From NCBI RefSeq assembly GCF_025311495.1, contig NZ_CP104398.1, forward strand, positions 1,736,001 to 1,800,000: a stretch of 64,000 nt of DNA, in the 5' to 3' direction. The notes beneath the pieces are model-generated. The model saw only the letters and a list, made by a program, of their open reading frames with translations, did no database searches and had not been told where the DNA came from. Origin of the DNA: Limosilactobacillus oris (lineage in GTDB: Bacteria > Bacillota > Bacilli > Lactobacillales > Lactobacillaceae). Within the stretch, counting starts at the first letter, position 1. Each line of letters opens with the position of its first letter. Shown here piece by piece: positions 22,236 to 31,789 of the stretch. Made by a program: the position numbers and the translations under genes.

Positions 22236-24236
22236 ATGAAAGAACGTAAGAAATTATATAAAGCCGGTAAACTCTGAGTTACCGCGACTTTGGTAGCCTT
22301 TGCCGGTATCGTTGTTACAACGACTTCTGCATCCGCTGACGATAATACTGTCGTTGCCACGCCACAGACGAGTCAAGTTAACAGTAACGAACCAGCGCCG
22401 TCAACCAGCACCGCTACGCCTGCCGACGCGACTTCAGCCACACAAAACACGCTTGCTCAGCCGGCCAACACGGCAGTTAGCTATGCTGCTGCGAATACTA
22501 CGAGTTAGGAAACTACTACCAGCACGTTGAACGGCCCTACCAAGCTGCCGTCGAACCAGGTGCAAAACCCACGGAACTACACGATCGGTGTTTACCGCAA
22601 CGAAACGTTGATTTACACCTACCATCTCCAGCTTTCCCAGCAGGGGTTGAGTAACATGCGGCGGGTGCCGGATTTGCAGGGGTATACTCTGCAGTCCAAC
22701 GTAACGACCACGATTCAGCTTTACCAACCGTACACCCCTAATACCCAGGACTACCAGCAAAATTATGGGAGCCTGGATGGCTATTCAATCCGCCAGACTT
22801 CCGCAACTGAGGCGGCCATCCACGTTGCTGGTTGGCACGCCAGCGGTGCTTCGTCACTGATGCCGTATGGCTGGCTGATTGTGTTCGACAACACCCGTGG
22901 GCGTGAAATCAAGCGGGTAGCGATTGACCCGGTCAACCGGCCTGATGTCCAAGCGGCCTACCGGAACGTCTACGGCAGCCTGCAGTCCGGCTTCAACCAG
23001 GATATTATCATTCCGCTGTCCGCCGCTGGGGATGATTTAACGATTATTGCCCGTTATTCCAGCGATTTTATTAATGGTGAGGGCCAGCGGATTGACCACT
23101 GGTTTAACCGTATCAACGCTGACCACGGTAACCATGCCTGGATCGACAGTGTTCAGTACGTCAATGGTCACTTCCAGGTTAACGGCTGGCACGCCACGAA
23201 CCAGGCCCTCGGCAAGAACCACCATACGCTGATTATTTGGGACGCCAGCCAGGGCCGGGAGCTAACCCGGATCCCGGACGTTGCCGCCGTGGCCCGTTCT
23301 GACCTGGCTAAGGTCTACCCGACAATTCTTGGGGCGGACCACGCTGGCTTTAGTGTGGAAGTCCCGCTCTTGCCAGCGATGGTTACGGATAACATCCAGT
23401 TCATCAGCCGCTACTCCAGCACGGCAGATTCAAACCGCGATTACGTGGACTACTGGTTTGCGCCCCAACAGCTGTTGAGTGACCACCGCAACCAGGGGTA
23501 CCTGGATAGTGTCAATGTGCAAAATAGCAAACTCCATATTGATGGTTGGCACGCCACTAACCAGTCGATTGGGCGCCCTTACCACACCTTGATTATTCTG
23601 AACGCCCAAACCGGGCACGAGCTCCTGCGGTATACAACTAAACAGTATGCTAGCCGTCCTGACCTAGCCCGGGCCTTTCCGGGAATCGTTACGGCCGGGC
23701 AGTCCGGCTTCAATGTGGACCTCCAGCTAGTACTGGGAATGGGGAACCAGCCCCTCCAAATTGTTAGCCGGTGGAGTGCAACCCAGGATGCCAACAGCAA
23801 CTATGTCGATTACTGGTTCGCACCGGTAACACTTTATCGTGACACCGCGAACCGCGCGAACCTGGACCGCATCGCCATCCAGGGCAACGTGGTTTATGCT
23901 AGCGGTTGGCACGCGACGAGCCAGTCGCTGGGCCGGCTGTACCACTACCTGCTGCTTTTTGACCGGACGACTAACCGGGAAGTCCAGCGGGTCAAGGTAA
24001 CGGCTGCCAATAGCGCCCGCCCGGATGTTGCCCGGGCCTTTCCGGGTACTTACAACGCCGGCCAGTCTGGTTTCAACACGCAATTCACGGTTCAGCCAGC
24101 GCTTAACGGTCACGACCTGGTAGTGCTGAGTCGGTGGACTGATGACCCGGCAGGAAATGGGAACGCCGTCGACTACTGGTTTGATCAGACCGTGACGCCA
24201 AACGTCCCGGTTGATAAGGCCAAGCAGCTGGGCTAG
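22236..24236 (+). pseudogene. Surface repeat protein with KxYKxGKxW signal peptide and two in-frame stops
   Basis: One frame of 667 codons runs from ATG 22236 (GGGGAG upstream) to 24236, broken by TGA 22275-22277 and TAG 22506-22508. The start encodes K-L-Y-K-A-G-K-L, then TGA exactly where the KxYKxGKxW secretion motif needs Trp. A hydrophobic signal segment ending TSASA and a Ser/Thr/Ala-rich linker follow. From about residue 180 there are four related repeats of roughly 110 residues, each with GWHA, SGF, SRW/SRYS and DYWF. Such repeats occur in lactobacillus secreted cell-wall proteins. No LPXTG anchor or catalytic domain is seen. Apart from the two stops the frame is intact, so the damage looks recent; a second start could yield only a signal-less product. 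Confidence 0.88.
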
Positions 24237-24264
24237 GCTTCAGTTGATTCGAAATGTTTATTAT

Positions 24265-24304
24265 CAAGCGTTGTCACGCCTTAGTGGGCGGCAGCGCTTT
24301 TTTC
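24265..24304 (+). terminator. Terminator after the surface protein
   Basis: AAGCG (24266-24270) and neighbouring bases pair with CGCTT, followed by T6. Confidence 0.75.
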
Positions 24305-24351
24305 GTTCAATTAGGTGTGCCTTCCGTATTTATTAAGTGGGAGGCGAGTAA

Positions 24352-25233
24352 ATGAACCGTGAACACGAACTAACAAGACTGGCTCAACAATGGGAAGAGC
24401 TGACGATTGCCAACGACAGGATGTTTTCGATGGTGATGGAGAATAATGCGATTTGCCGGGAACTGCTCCGGCGGATTTTCCCAGAGTTGGCGATCGACCG
24501 GGTCCAACGGGTGACGGTGCAAAAGCAGGTTAATACGCCCTTAGACGCGCGGACGGTCCGCTTTGACGTCTACATTCGTGATGACCAGCAACGCACGTAC
24601 ATCATGGAGATGCAGGTTGCCAACCGGCAAAATCTTCCGTACCGGCTGCGCTACTATCTTGAGCAGGTTGACCACAGTATTTTAGGACCGGGTGACAACT
24701 ACGAAAAATTGGCAGGGTACCCGACCTACGTAGTCTTCTTCTGTGATTTTGACTATTACGGTCAGGACCGGTCAGAATACCGCTTTGAGTGGCGGAACAT
24801 TGACGAACCGGACTTGGTTGCAGGAACGGGCCAGCAGTTGGTGGTTTTTAATGCCCAGGCCAGCACCTTTCATGATAGTATAGGGGTAGCAGGTTTCCTC
24901 AAACTAATGCATAATCAGATTGCGGTGGGAGACCCACTCGTGGAACAGGTCATTCAGGAAATGGAACGGATTAAGCAGGACCCGGAAAGGCGGCGTGATT
25001 ATATGAAATACGAACTAGACCTAATGGACGCCCGCAGTGATGGGATGGCAATCGGCCTGGCGGAGGGAAAGAAGCAAGGGTTAGAACAAGGCAAGCAAGA
25101 GTCGATCGTTGCGGCGGCTAAGATGCTGCTTGGCCTTGAATTAAGTCGGACTGTTATTGTTAAGCAGTTGATGTCGGCCTATGACTTGAGTTCCGCTGAG
25201 GCTGAACGCTACCTAAAACGGGCACAAGAGTAG
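24352..25233 (+). CDS. Rpn-family PD-(D/E)XK nuclease / putative transposase
   Basis: The 293 residues match the Rpn (recombination-promoting nuclease, 'PD-(D/E)XK transposase') family. FDVYIRDDQQ places the metal-binding D72, and YIMEMQV places E86 and Q88. RLRYYLEQVDHSIL and the Gly/Gln/Glu-rich EGKKQGLEQGKQE helix before the C-terminal domain are also typical. E. coli RpnA stimulates RecA-independent recombination; the role here is unknown. The start ATG 24352 has GGGAGGCGAG upstream. It is single and carries no flanking inverted repeats that I could see. Confidence 0.88.
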   Translation: MNREHELTRLAQQWEELTIANDRMFSMVMENNAICRELLRRIFPELAIDRVQRVTVQKQVNTPLDARTVRFDVYIRDDQQRTYIMEMQVANRQNLPYRLRYYLEQVDHSILGPGDNYEKLAGYPTYVVFFCDFDYYGQDRSEYRFEWRNIDEPDLVAGTGQQLVVFNAQASTFHDSIGVAGFLKLMHNQIAVGDPLVEQVIQEMERIKQDPERRRDYMKYELDLMDARSDGMAIGLAEGKKQGLEQGKQESIVAAAKMLLGLELSRTVIVKQLMSAYDLSSAEAERYLKRAQE

Positions 25234-25279
25234 TTTACAAAGAGGAGTCTTTTTGTTACTTTAGAAATGATAATGTTAC

Positions 25280-25312
25280 AGGAGTGGAACAAGGTCTGTC
25301 CCACTCTTTTTT
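25280..25312 (+). terminator. Terminator after the Rpn gene
   Basis: GAGTGG-AC pairs with GT-CCACTC, followed by T6. Confidence 0.7.
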
Positions 25313-25332
25313 ACGGAAGGAATGTTTTATTT

Positions 25333-25650
25333 ATGGAAACCTCGGCGTTATTGCTCTGCATTGTCTTCATGCTGGTGGGACTACAATTTCTCCGCGGCAA
25401 GTGGCTCAATTTGTTAACCTGGCTCCAGCAGTTTTCTGGCAACACGGTGTCGGCGAACCAGTTGAACCGGGCCGGAATGGTCCTGGCCCCCGGATTGATT
25501 GCCCTGGGCTTTAGTATGTTCTGCTGGGGCTTCTTTGGCCCCGGAGCCTGGCAGACTGCTGGGAATGCTATTTTCGCTTTAAGCCTGATTTACTTGCTGG
25601 CAGCCCTGGTTGGTGTTTACGTTAACTTTACCCGTAAAGGAAAGGATTAA
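25333..25650 (+). CDS. Small membrane protein of unknown function
   Basis: The 105 residues have three hydrophobic segments (about 3-22, 48-70 and 78-98) and a basic C-terminus, so it is a polytopic inner-membrane protein. ATG 25333 is chosen because GGAAGGAA precedes it; the longer frame upstream would run through a terminator. The general layout resembles DUF3784-like proteins, but I cannot confirm this. Function unknown. Confidence 0.6.
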   Translation: METSALLLCIVFMLVGLQFLRGKWLNLLTWLQQFSGNTVSANQLNRAGMVLAPGLIALGFSMFCWGFFGPGAWQTAGNAIFALSLIYLLAALVGVYVNFTRKGKD

Positions 25651-25809
25651 GCTCACTAAATTTTTCAAAAGAATGGTTGTAATCGTTTGCTAGGCACTCT
25701 TTACTTAATTTAAATAATAATTAACGGGCTGTTTGTTTAAAAATTAAAGCTAAAAGTTAATTTACCCCTGCGCAACCGCGTTTTTTCTCATTGAAATCTT
25801 ATTTTTTAA

Positions 25810-25838
25810 TTGACTGACCAAAATGAGGTGTATATAAT
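25810..25838 (+). promoter_or_regulatory. Promoter of dtpT
   Basis: TTGACT (25810-25815), a 17-bp spacer and TATAAT (25833-25838). Just downstream, at 25842-25856, lies a stretch matching 12 of 15 positions of the CodY box AATTTTCWGAAAATT. The gap from 25651 holds nothing else that I recognise. Confidence 0.7.
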
Positions 25839-25934
25839 TAATATATTCTGAAATTTTAAAAGATATTTTTAATTTTGGAAATGAGTATGTATTAACGATT
25901 CAATTCATTTCAAATTATTGTTTGGAGGAATTAT

Positions 25935-27434
25935 ATGAGTAAAGAGAGAAACGTGGATACAGCCTTCTTTGGCCAGCCACGTGGCCTATCAACTCTGTTC
26001 TTCACAGAAATGTGGGAACGGTTTAGTTACTACGGGATGCGTGCCATCCTGCTGTTCTACATGTACTATGCGGTAACTAAGGGTGGTTTAGGAATGAACC
26101 AAACCACCGCAGCTTCCATCATGTCAATCTACGGATCACTGGTTTACCTGTCCGGGGTTGTTGGTGGTTGGCTGTCTGACCGTGTTTGGGGTTCCCGGCG
26201 GACCGTCTTTATCGGTGGTGTCCTCATTATGTTCGGGCACATTGCCTTATCACTGCCGTTCGGGGTTTCCGCCCTCTACGTGTCAATCGCGTTGATTGTT
26301 GTCGGGACCGGGTTACTGAAGCCTAACGTTTCCGAAATGGTGGGGGGCTTATACAGCCCTGAAGACCAACGGCGGGATTCCGGTTTCAGTATGTTCGTCT
26401 TCGGGATTAACCTGGGGGCCGCGGTTGCTCCTTGGGCAGTTCCGTGGGCTGCAAACGGCTTTGGCCTGAACCTCTTCCACGGGGAAATGAACTTCCACGC
26501 CGGCTTCTTACTTGCCGCAATCGGGATGTTCTTTGGCCTGGTTCAATACGTAATTGGCGGACGTAAGTACCTTTCTAAGGACAGCCTATACCCAGAAGAC
26601 CCGATTGAAAAGGACGACTTACGGCCGGTAATTATCTGGTCCATTGTTGGTGTGGTAGCAGTAGTTATCATTTTAGCCCTGCTGGCAGCGATGGGACAGT
26701 TGAACATTACCAACATCATCACGCTGATTACCATCATCGCGATTGCGTTGCCAATTTGGTACTTCGTTATGATGCTGAACTCCAAGAAGGTTACGAAGAC
26801 AGAAAAGTCCCGGGTTGTAGCCTACATCCCACTGTTCATTGCAGCCGTTATCTTCTGGGCGATTGAAGAATCTGGTTCCGTTGTCCTGGCCCTCTTCGCC
26901 GAACAGCGGACGGTTCTGCACATCGGAAGCTGGCACTTTGCAGCGGCTAACTTCCAGACGCTGAACCCACTGTTTATCATGATCTTGACGCCAGTGTTCG
27001 TTTCCCTCTGGGACCACTGGAAGAACCAGCCAAGTGCTCCTGGTAAGTTTGCGGCCGGGCTGGTCTTTGCCGGGCTGTCATATGCCTTCATGGCACTGCC
27101 AGCACTGATCCACGGGACGACCGCCGGACGGGTATCGCCATTCTGGCTGGTTGGTTCCTGGTTCATCGTGGAAATTGGTGAAATGCTGATTTCGCCAATT
27201 GGCCTGGCGGTAACGACCCGGTTGGCACCAAACGCCTTCAAGTCCCAAATGATGAGTATGTGGTTCTTAGCTGATGCGGCTGGTCAAGCCGTGAACGCGC
27301 AGATTGTTAAGTACTACTCATCATCAACGGAAGTACCATACTTCCTGACAATCGGTCTGGTAAGTATCGTCTTCGGGATTATCTTAATGTTCTTCGTTAA
27401 GAAGATCCACGGTCTAATGGGCGGCGTTGATTAA
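25935..27434 (+). CDS. dtpT: Proton-dependent di-/tripeptide transporter (POT family)
   Basis: This inner-membrane symporter imports small peptides with protons. The 499 residues have the POT hallmark E-x-x-E-R-F-S-Y-Y-G near residue 26, in EMWERFSYYGM, and the usual 12-14 hydrophobic helices. GTGLLKPNVSEMVGGLY near residue 122 and the ALFAEQRT region are also typical. Length is normal. The start ATG 25935 follows TTGGAGGAA. It is monocistronic, with a clear promoter and possibly CodY-type control by amino acids. Peptide uptake suits an amino-acid-requiring lactobacillus. Confidence 0.95.
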   Translation: MSKERNVDTAFFGQPRGLSTLFFTEMWERFSYYGMRAILLFYMYYAVTKGGLGMNQTTAASIMSIYGSLVYLSGVVGGWLSDRVWGSRRTVFIGGVLIMFGHIALSLPFGVSALYVSIALIVVGTGLLKPNVSEMVGGLYSPEDQRRDSGFSMFVFGINLGAAVAPWAVPWAANGFGLNLFHGEMNFHAGFLLAAIGMFFGLVQYVIGGRKYLSKDSLYPEDPIEKDDLRPVIIWSIVGVVAVVIILALLAAMGQLNITNIITLITIIAIALPIWYFVMMLNSKKVTKTEKSRVVAYIPLFIAAVIFWAIEESGSVVLALFAEQRTVLHIGSWHFAAANFQTLNPLFIMILTPVFVSLWDHWKNQPSAPGKFAAGLVFAGLSYAFMALPALIHGTTAGRVSPFWLVGSWFIVEIGEMLISPIGLAVTTRLAPNAFKSQMMSMWFLADAAGQAVNAQIVKYYSSSTEVPYFLTIGLVSIVFGIILMFFVKKIHGLMGGVD

Positions 27435-27451
27435 TAATTGAAATTTCTAAA

Positions 27452-27640
27452 GTGAGTGGGAAATAACCTCCTCGACAGGGCGTATGGTTAACCTAGAACG
27501 ATAGTTGGCACGGCACGGGCCGGCTAGCGTTCGTAGTTAGACACTAGCCCTGTGGTTATTTTGCACGTTATCGATGTAATAGTGAAGAACTAGCAAAAGG
27601 CTGGTGAGAAAAGTAACGTTTTCTCCCAGCCTCTTTTTTA
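27452..27640 (+). repeat. Structured intergenic element A, copy 1
   Basis: Nested inverted repeats are seen. GTGGGAAATAACC (27456-27468) pairs with GGTTATTTTGCAC (27554-27566). Inside these are ACAGGGC with GCCCTGT, GAACG-TAG with CTA-CGTTC, and GGC with GCC around ACGGCAC. A terminator hairpin (AGGCTGG...CCAGCCT plus T6) closes the element. A diverged copy in the opposite orientation lies at 50838-51045. The rest of the dtpT-to-tRNA gap is a leader with a TATAAT at 27782-27787, probably the tRNA promoter. Confidence 0.8.
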
Positions 27641-27822
27641 TTGTTAAAAATAGGGTGGTTGCAGTGTAATAGCTGGATTTTCACTGCCTAGCCGCCCTTG
27701 TAAGCGTGAAGCGGCGAAGCAGACGAGCTTTTTTGCGTCACTGATTAAAAAAGGCTTGCATTTAGGTCGGAGATTCGGTATTATAATAAACGTTGATTGA
27801 TTACTGATCAATTTAACCATAT

Positions 27823-27905
27823 GGAGGAGTAGCGAAGTCTGGTTAAACGCGACGGTCTGTAAAACCGTTCCTTCGGGTTCGGCGGTTCGAATCCACCCTC
27901 CTCCA
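27823..27905 (+). tRNA. tRNA-Tyr (GTA)
   Basis: Acceptor GGAGGAG pairs with CTCCTCC, the anticodon loop CTGTAAA reads tyrosine, and the long variable arm (TTCCTTCGGG) is class II as expected. Confidence 0.96.
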
Positions 27906-27916
27906 TTTTTTATTAT

Positions 27917-27988
27917 TGGGCTATAGCCAAGCGGTAAGGCAACGGTTTTTGGTACCGTCATGCGCTGGTTCGAATCCAGCTAGCCCAA
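27917..27988 (+). tRNA. tRNA-Gln (TTG)
   Basis: Acceptor TGGGCTA pairs with TAGCCCA, and the anticodon loop TTTTGGT reads glutamine. It lies 11 bases after tRNA-Tyr, on one transcript. Confidence 0.96.
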
Positions 27989-27996
27989 CTGACTGA

Positions 27997-28027
27997 GAAG
28001 CTGGGTGTTTAATCCAGCTTCTTTTTT
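27997..28027 (+). terminator. Terminator of the tRNA-Tyr/Gln unit
   Basis: GAAGCTGG pairs with CCAGCTTC, followed by T6. Confidence 0.9.
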
Positions 28028-28146
28028 GTTTTTAAAACTCACGTGCCCTAGGGTAACGGCTTGATTTACCACACTAGGGGATAGCTGGGCGGTATTCATA
28101 GAATATAACCCGGGAAATAATTGCTAACTTACGAGGAGGGATTAAG

Positions 28147-28812
28147 ATGCCGAAGCAGGGACAGTTTGCCAAGTCGACTCGGACTAAACAGCTAAATAGT
28201 TTTAAGGTCAAGCGCCGCGGCGGGGACAACACGATCCCAACTGACCAGCTGACTGACTTCCTCGTGGTCCGCTTTGCTTTAACCGCAAAGAAGCGGGTGG
28301 CCCCCACGGCTCAGGAGACAGTCCAGCGGTTTTTAATTGAGCTGGCTGATCGCCTGGTGGAGGACAATGGCAACCTGGTGCAACTTGTGCCGCCGTTGCT
28401 AACTAAGCTGAATTCTCAGGTCCCCTGGCAGTTTTACGCCCAGTTGACGGCTAATTGGGACCTCCTCCAGCGCTTCCTGGTCAAAGAACTGCCGGCTGTG
28501 CCCCTGGCTCAGCGCCTCCGGGTGACCACCCAGCTCAGCACTGGCCAGCTGAACCAGTTGGTAGCCGAGCAGCTGGCACAAAAGGGAGCCGCGGCGACCC
28601 TGCTTGGCCGGGGACCGTTACCACCGGCGCAAACCCAGCTAGTGGCGAAGCAACTGCTGGCGGCCCTGTATCGGGATGGACAGGTTGATTGGCAACAGGT
28701 GCGGGCCTTGCTTGCGCCGTTGCCGTACCAGCCGGCGCCGGACCTAGATTTGCCAACCAGACAGTGGTTGACCGCCCTAGCCCAGAAACCAGGTTTGACA
28801 GGGGAAAATTAA
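28147..28812 (+). CDS. Hypothetical protein
   Basis: The 221-residue soluble protein has a basic N-terminus (MPKQGQFAKSTRTKQ...) and then a Leu/Gln/Ala-rich, largely helical body, with no membrane segment or motif that I recognise. GAGGAGGG precedes ATG 28147, and codon use matches the neighbours, so it is very likely real. It stands alone before a weak terminator hairpin near 28838-28875 and the MFS gene. Confidence 0.7.
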   Translation: MPKQGQFAKSTRTKQLNSFKVKRRGGDNTIPTDQLTDFLVVRFALTAKKRVAPTAQETVQRFLIELADRLVEDNGNLVQLVPPLLTKLNSQVPWQFYAQLTANWDLLQRFLVKELPAVPLAQRLRVTTQLSTGQLNQLVAEQLAQKGAAATLLGRGPLPPAQTQLVAKQLLAALYRDGQVDWQQVRALLAPLPYQPAPDLDLPTRQWLTALAQKPGLTGEN

Positions 28813-28901
28813 ATTTGGTATAACAATAACTGTTAATTAGGCTGTGGTGGAGCGTATCACTACGGCTATTTTTTATTTAAACTTTTCAAGGAGGCGTTAG
28901 T

Positions 28902-30296
28902 GTGGCAAGTACCAAACAAAATCATATCTACCTAGCAATTATTTCCCTCGCGCTGTTAACCTTTATCGGGATTTTGAATGAAACGTCAATGAACGTTACC
29001 TATCCGGAATTATCCCGTGAATTCGGTGTTTCTCTGGATATGGTCCAGTGGATCACGACCGGCTACCTCTTGATGGTGACCATCACGATGGGGACGACGG
29101 CCTACCTCTTACGTCAGTTTGCGGCCCGTAAACTTCAGTTGGTGGCGGTCTCGGCCTTTATCATCGGCGACTTGATGTGTGCCCTGACCGGCAACTTTGC
29201 GCTTTTACTGGTGGGACGGTTAATTCAGGCCGTCGCCACTGGTCTATCGACGCCGATCCTCTTCCACATCATTTTTACCGAAATCCCCCGGGAGCGGCTT
29301 GGGGCGATGACCGGTTTTGCGGGGATGGTAATTTCCTTCGCACCGGCGCTTGGGCCGACCTATGGCGGGTGGATTTCCGCCGTCAGCTCCTGGCGGATGA
29401 TTTTCTGGCTTCTCTTGCCATTCGTCCTGGTCAGCCTGGTGCTGGGGCAACTATATATCCGCAATCAGCCGATTGGCAACGAGAAACCCTTTAGCTATGG
29501 GAGCCTCATTAGTCTAGCCGTGGCACTCTTCACCGTTGTCTATGGCCTAGCACTAATTGGTCGGTCCGGCCTGAGTTGGACGGTTCTCGCCTGGCTGGTG
29601 GCTGGCGCGGTCTTCTTTGCCGGCTTTGTTTATGTCAACAACCACGGACAGTCGCGCTTGTTCGACCTGAGCGTTTTCCGGAGCAAGCCGCTGCGCTTAT
29701 CGACCCTGACCTACTTTAATTTGCAATTCATCAACATCGGAATTTCCCTAGTGATTCCACTGTACGCTCAGTACGTGCTCGGCTCGACGTCGACCGTCGC
29801 TGGTCTGATTCTGCTCCCGGGGTCGGTTTGCGGAGCCTTGCTGGCGCCATTTGCCGGTCGGCTCGCGGATAGTCAGGGCTTTGCGATCCCGGTTACCTTT
29901 GGTGGAATCCTGCTGCTGGCGGGGACGGCTTACTTTGCCCTGTTCCAACCGAGCCTGACGCCAATGTTAATTATGACCTTCTTCATCATCCTCCGGGTCG
30001 GCTTTAACTTTGCCTTTGGAAACACGATTTCCAACGCGACGGTCCTGGTAGCGGCAAAGAACAGTGCCGACGTCAATTCAATTTTTAATATGGTCCAGCA
30101 ATTTGCCGGCTCCCTGGGGACGGCCTTTTTGGCGGCGGTCCTGGCGATTTACCAAAACAGCGGCACGGGCAGCCTGCGGACACGCTCCTATGCTGGAGGC
30201 CGCTTTGACTATCTCTTCCTGGCGGTAATGGCTGTCATTGCCTTAGCAGCCATTGTAATCAACTACCGCCTGCAAAAGCGGACTAGCCATCAGTAA
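28902..30296 (+). CDS. MFS drug-efflux type transporter (DHA2/EmrB-like)
   Basis: The 464 residues have about 14 hydrophobic helices and the DHA2 features: NETSMNVTYPEL in helix 1 (motif D-like), QWITTGYLLM in helix 2, and GRLIQAVATGLSTPI and FAPALGPTYGGWI (motif C) in helices 4-5. The protein probably exports a toxic compound by proton antiport; the substrate cannot be read. The start is GTG 28902 after AAGGAGG. It is monocistronic. Confidence 0.9.
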   Translation: MASTKQNHIYLAIISLALLTFIGILNETSMNVTYPELSREFGVSLDMVQWITTGYLLMVTITMGTTAYLLRQFAARKLQLVAVSAFIIGDLMCALTGNFALLLVGRLIQAVATGLSTPILFHIIFTEIPRERLGAMTGFAGMVISFAPALGPTYGGWISAVSSWRMIFWLLLPFVLVSLVLGQLYIRNQPIGNEKPFSYGSLISLAVALFTVVYGLALIGRSGLSWTVLAWLVAGAVFFAGFVYVNNHGQSRLFDLSVFRSKPLRLSTLTYFNLQFINIGISLVIPLYAQYVLGSTSTVAGLILLPGSVCGALLAPFAGRLADSQGFAIPVTFGGILLLAGTAYFALFQPSLTPMLIMTFFIILRVGFNFAFGNTISNATVLVAAKNSADVNSIFNMVQQFAGSLGTAFLAAVLAIYQNSGTGSLRTRSYAGGRFDYLFLAVMAVIALAAIVINYRLQKRTSHQ

Positions 30297-30354
30297 GTAC
30301 CGAAAGTATGGTAGAATAGGAGCTTGGAATACTGAAAATAACGTTTAATTTTAG

Positions 30355-31614
<1,260 letters not shown>

Positions 31615-31620
31615 GAAACG

Positions 31621-31671
31621 AAAAGAGTGTGCAGGCAATCTAGTGGACCTAGCTTGCCCGCACACTCTTTT
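31621..31671 (+). terminator. Terminator after the D-aspartate ligase gene
   Basis: AAAAGAGTGTGC-GGCAA (31621-31638) pairs with TTGCC-GCACACTCTTTT (31654-31671). It is nearly symmetric. The exchanger gene therefore probably has its own promoter. Confidence 0.9.
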
Positions 31672-31789
31672 ACTTTGATTACCAGCACATTAACATTCAA
31701 TGATAAGTTGACGGAGACTGTTGAATTGCGGTGGTGGCAATGTAATAATGTTGCTGGATTAAAATTATGAAAGTGACAAAGAATCGTTA

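Noticed and set aside
24352-25233. Rpn-type gene as part of an insertion sequence
   Set aside because: No inverted repeats or target duplication were seen around it, so it is listed as a gene and not as a mobile element.
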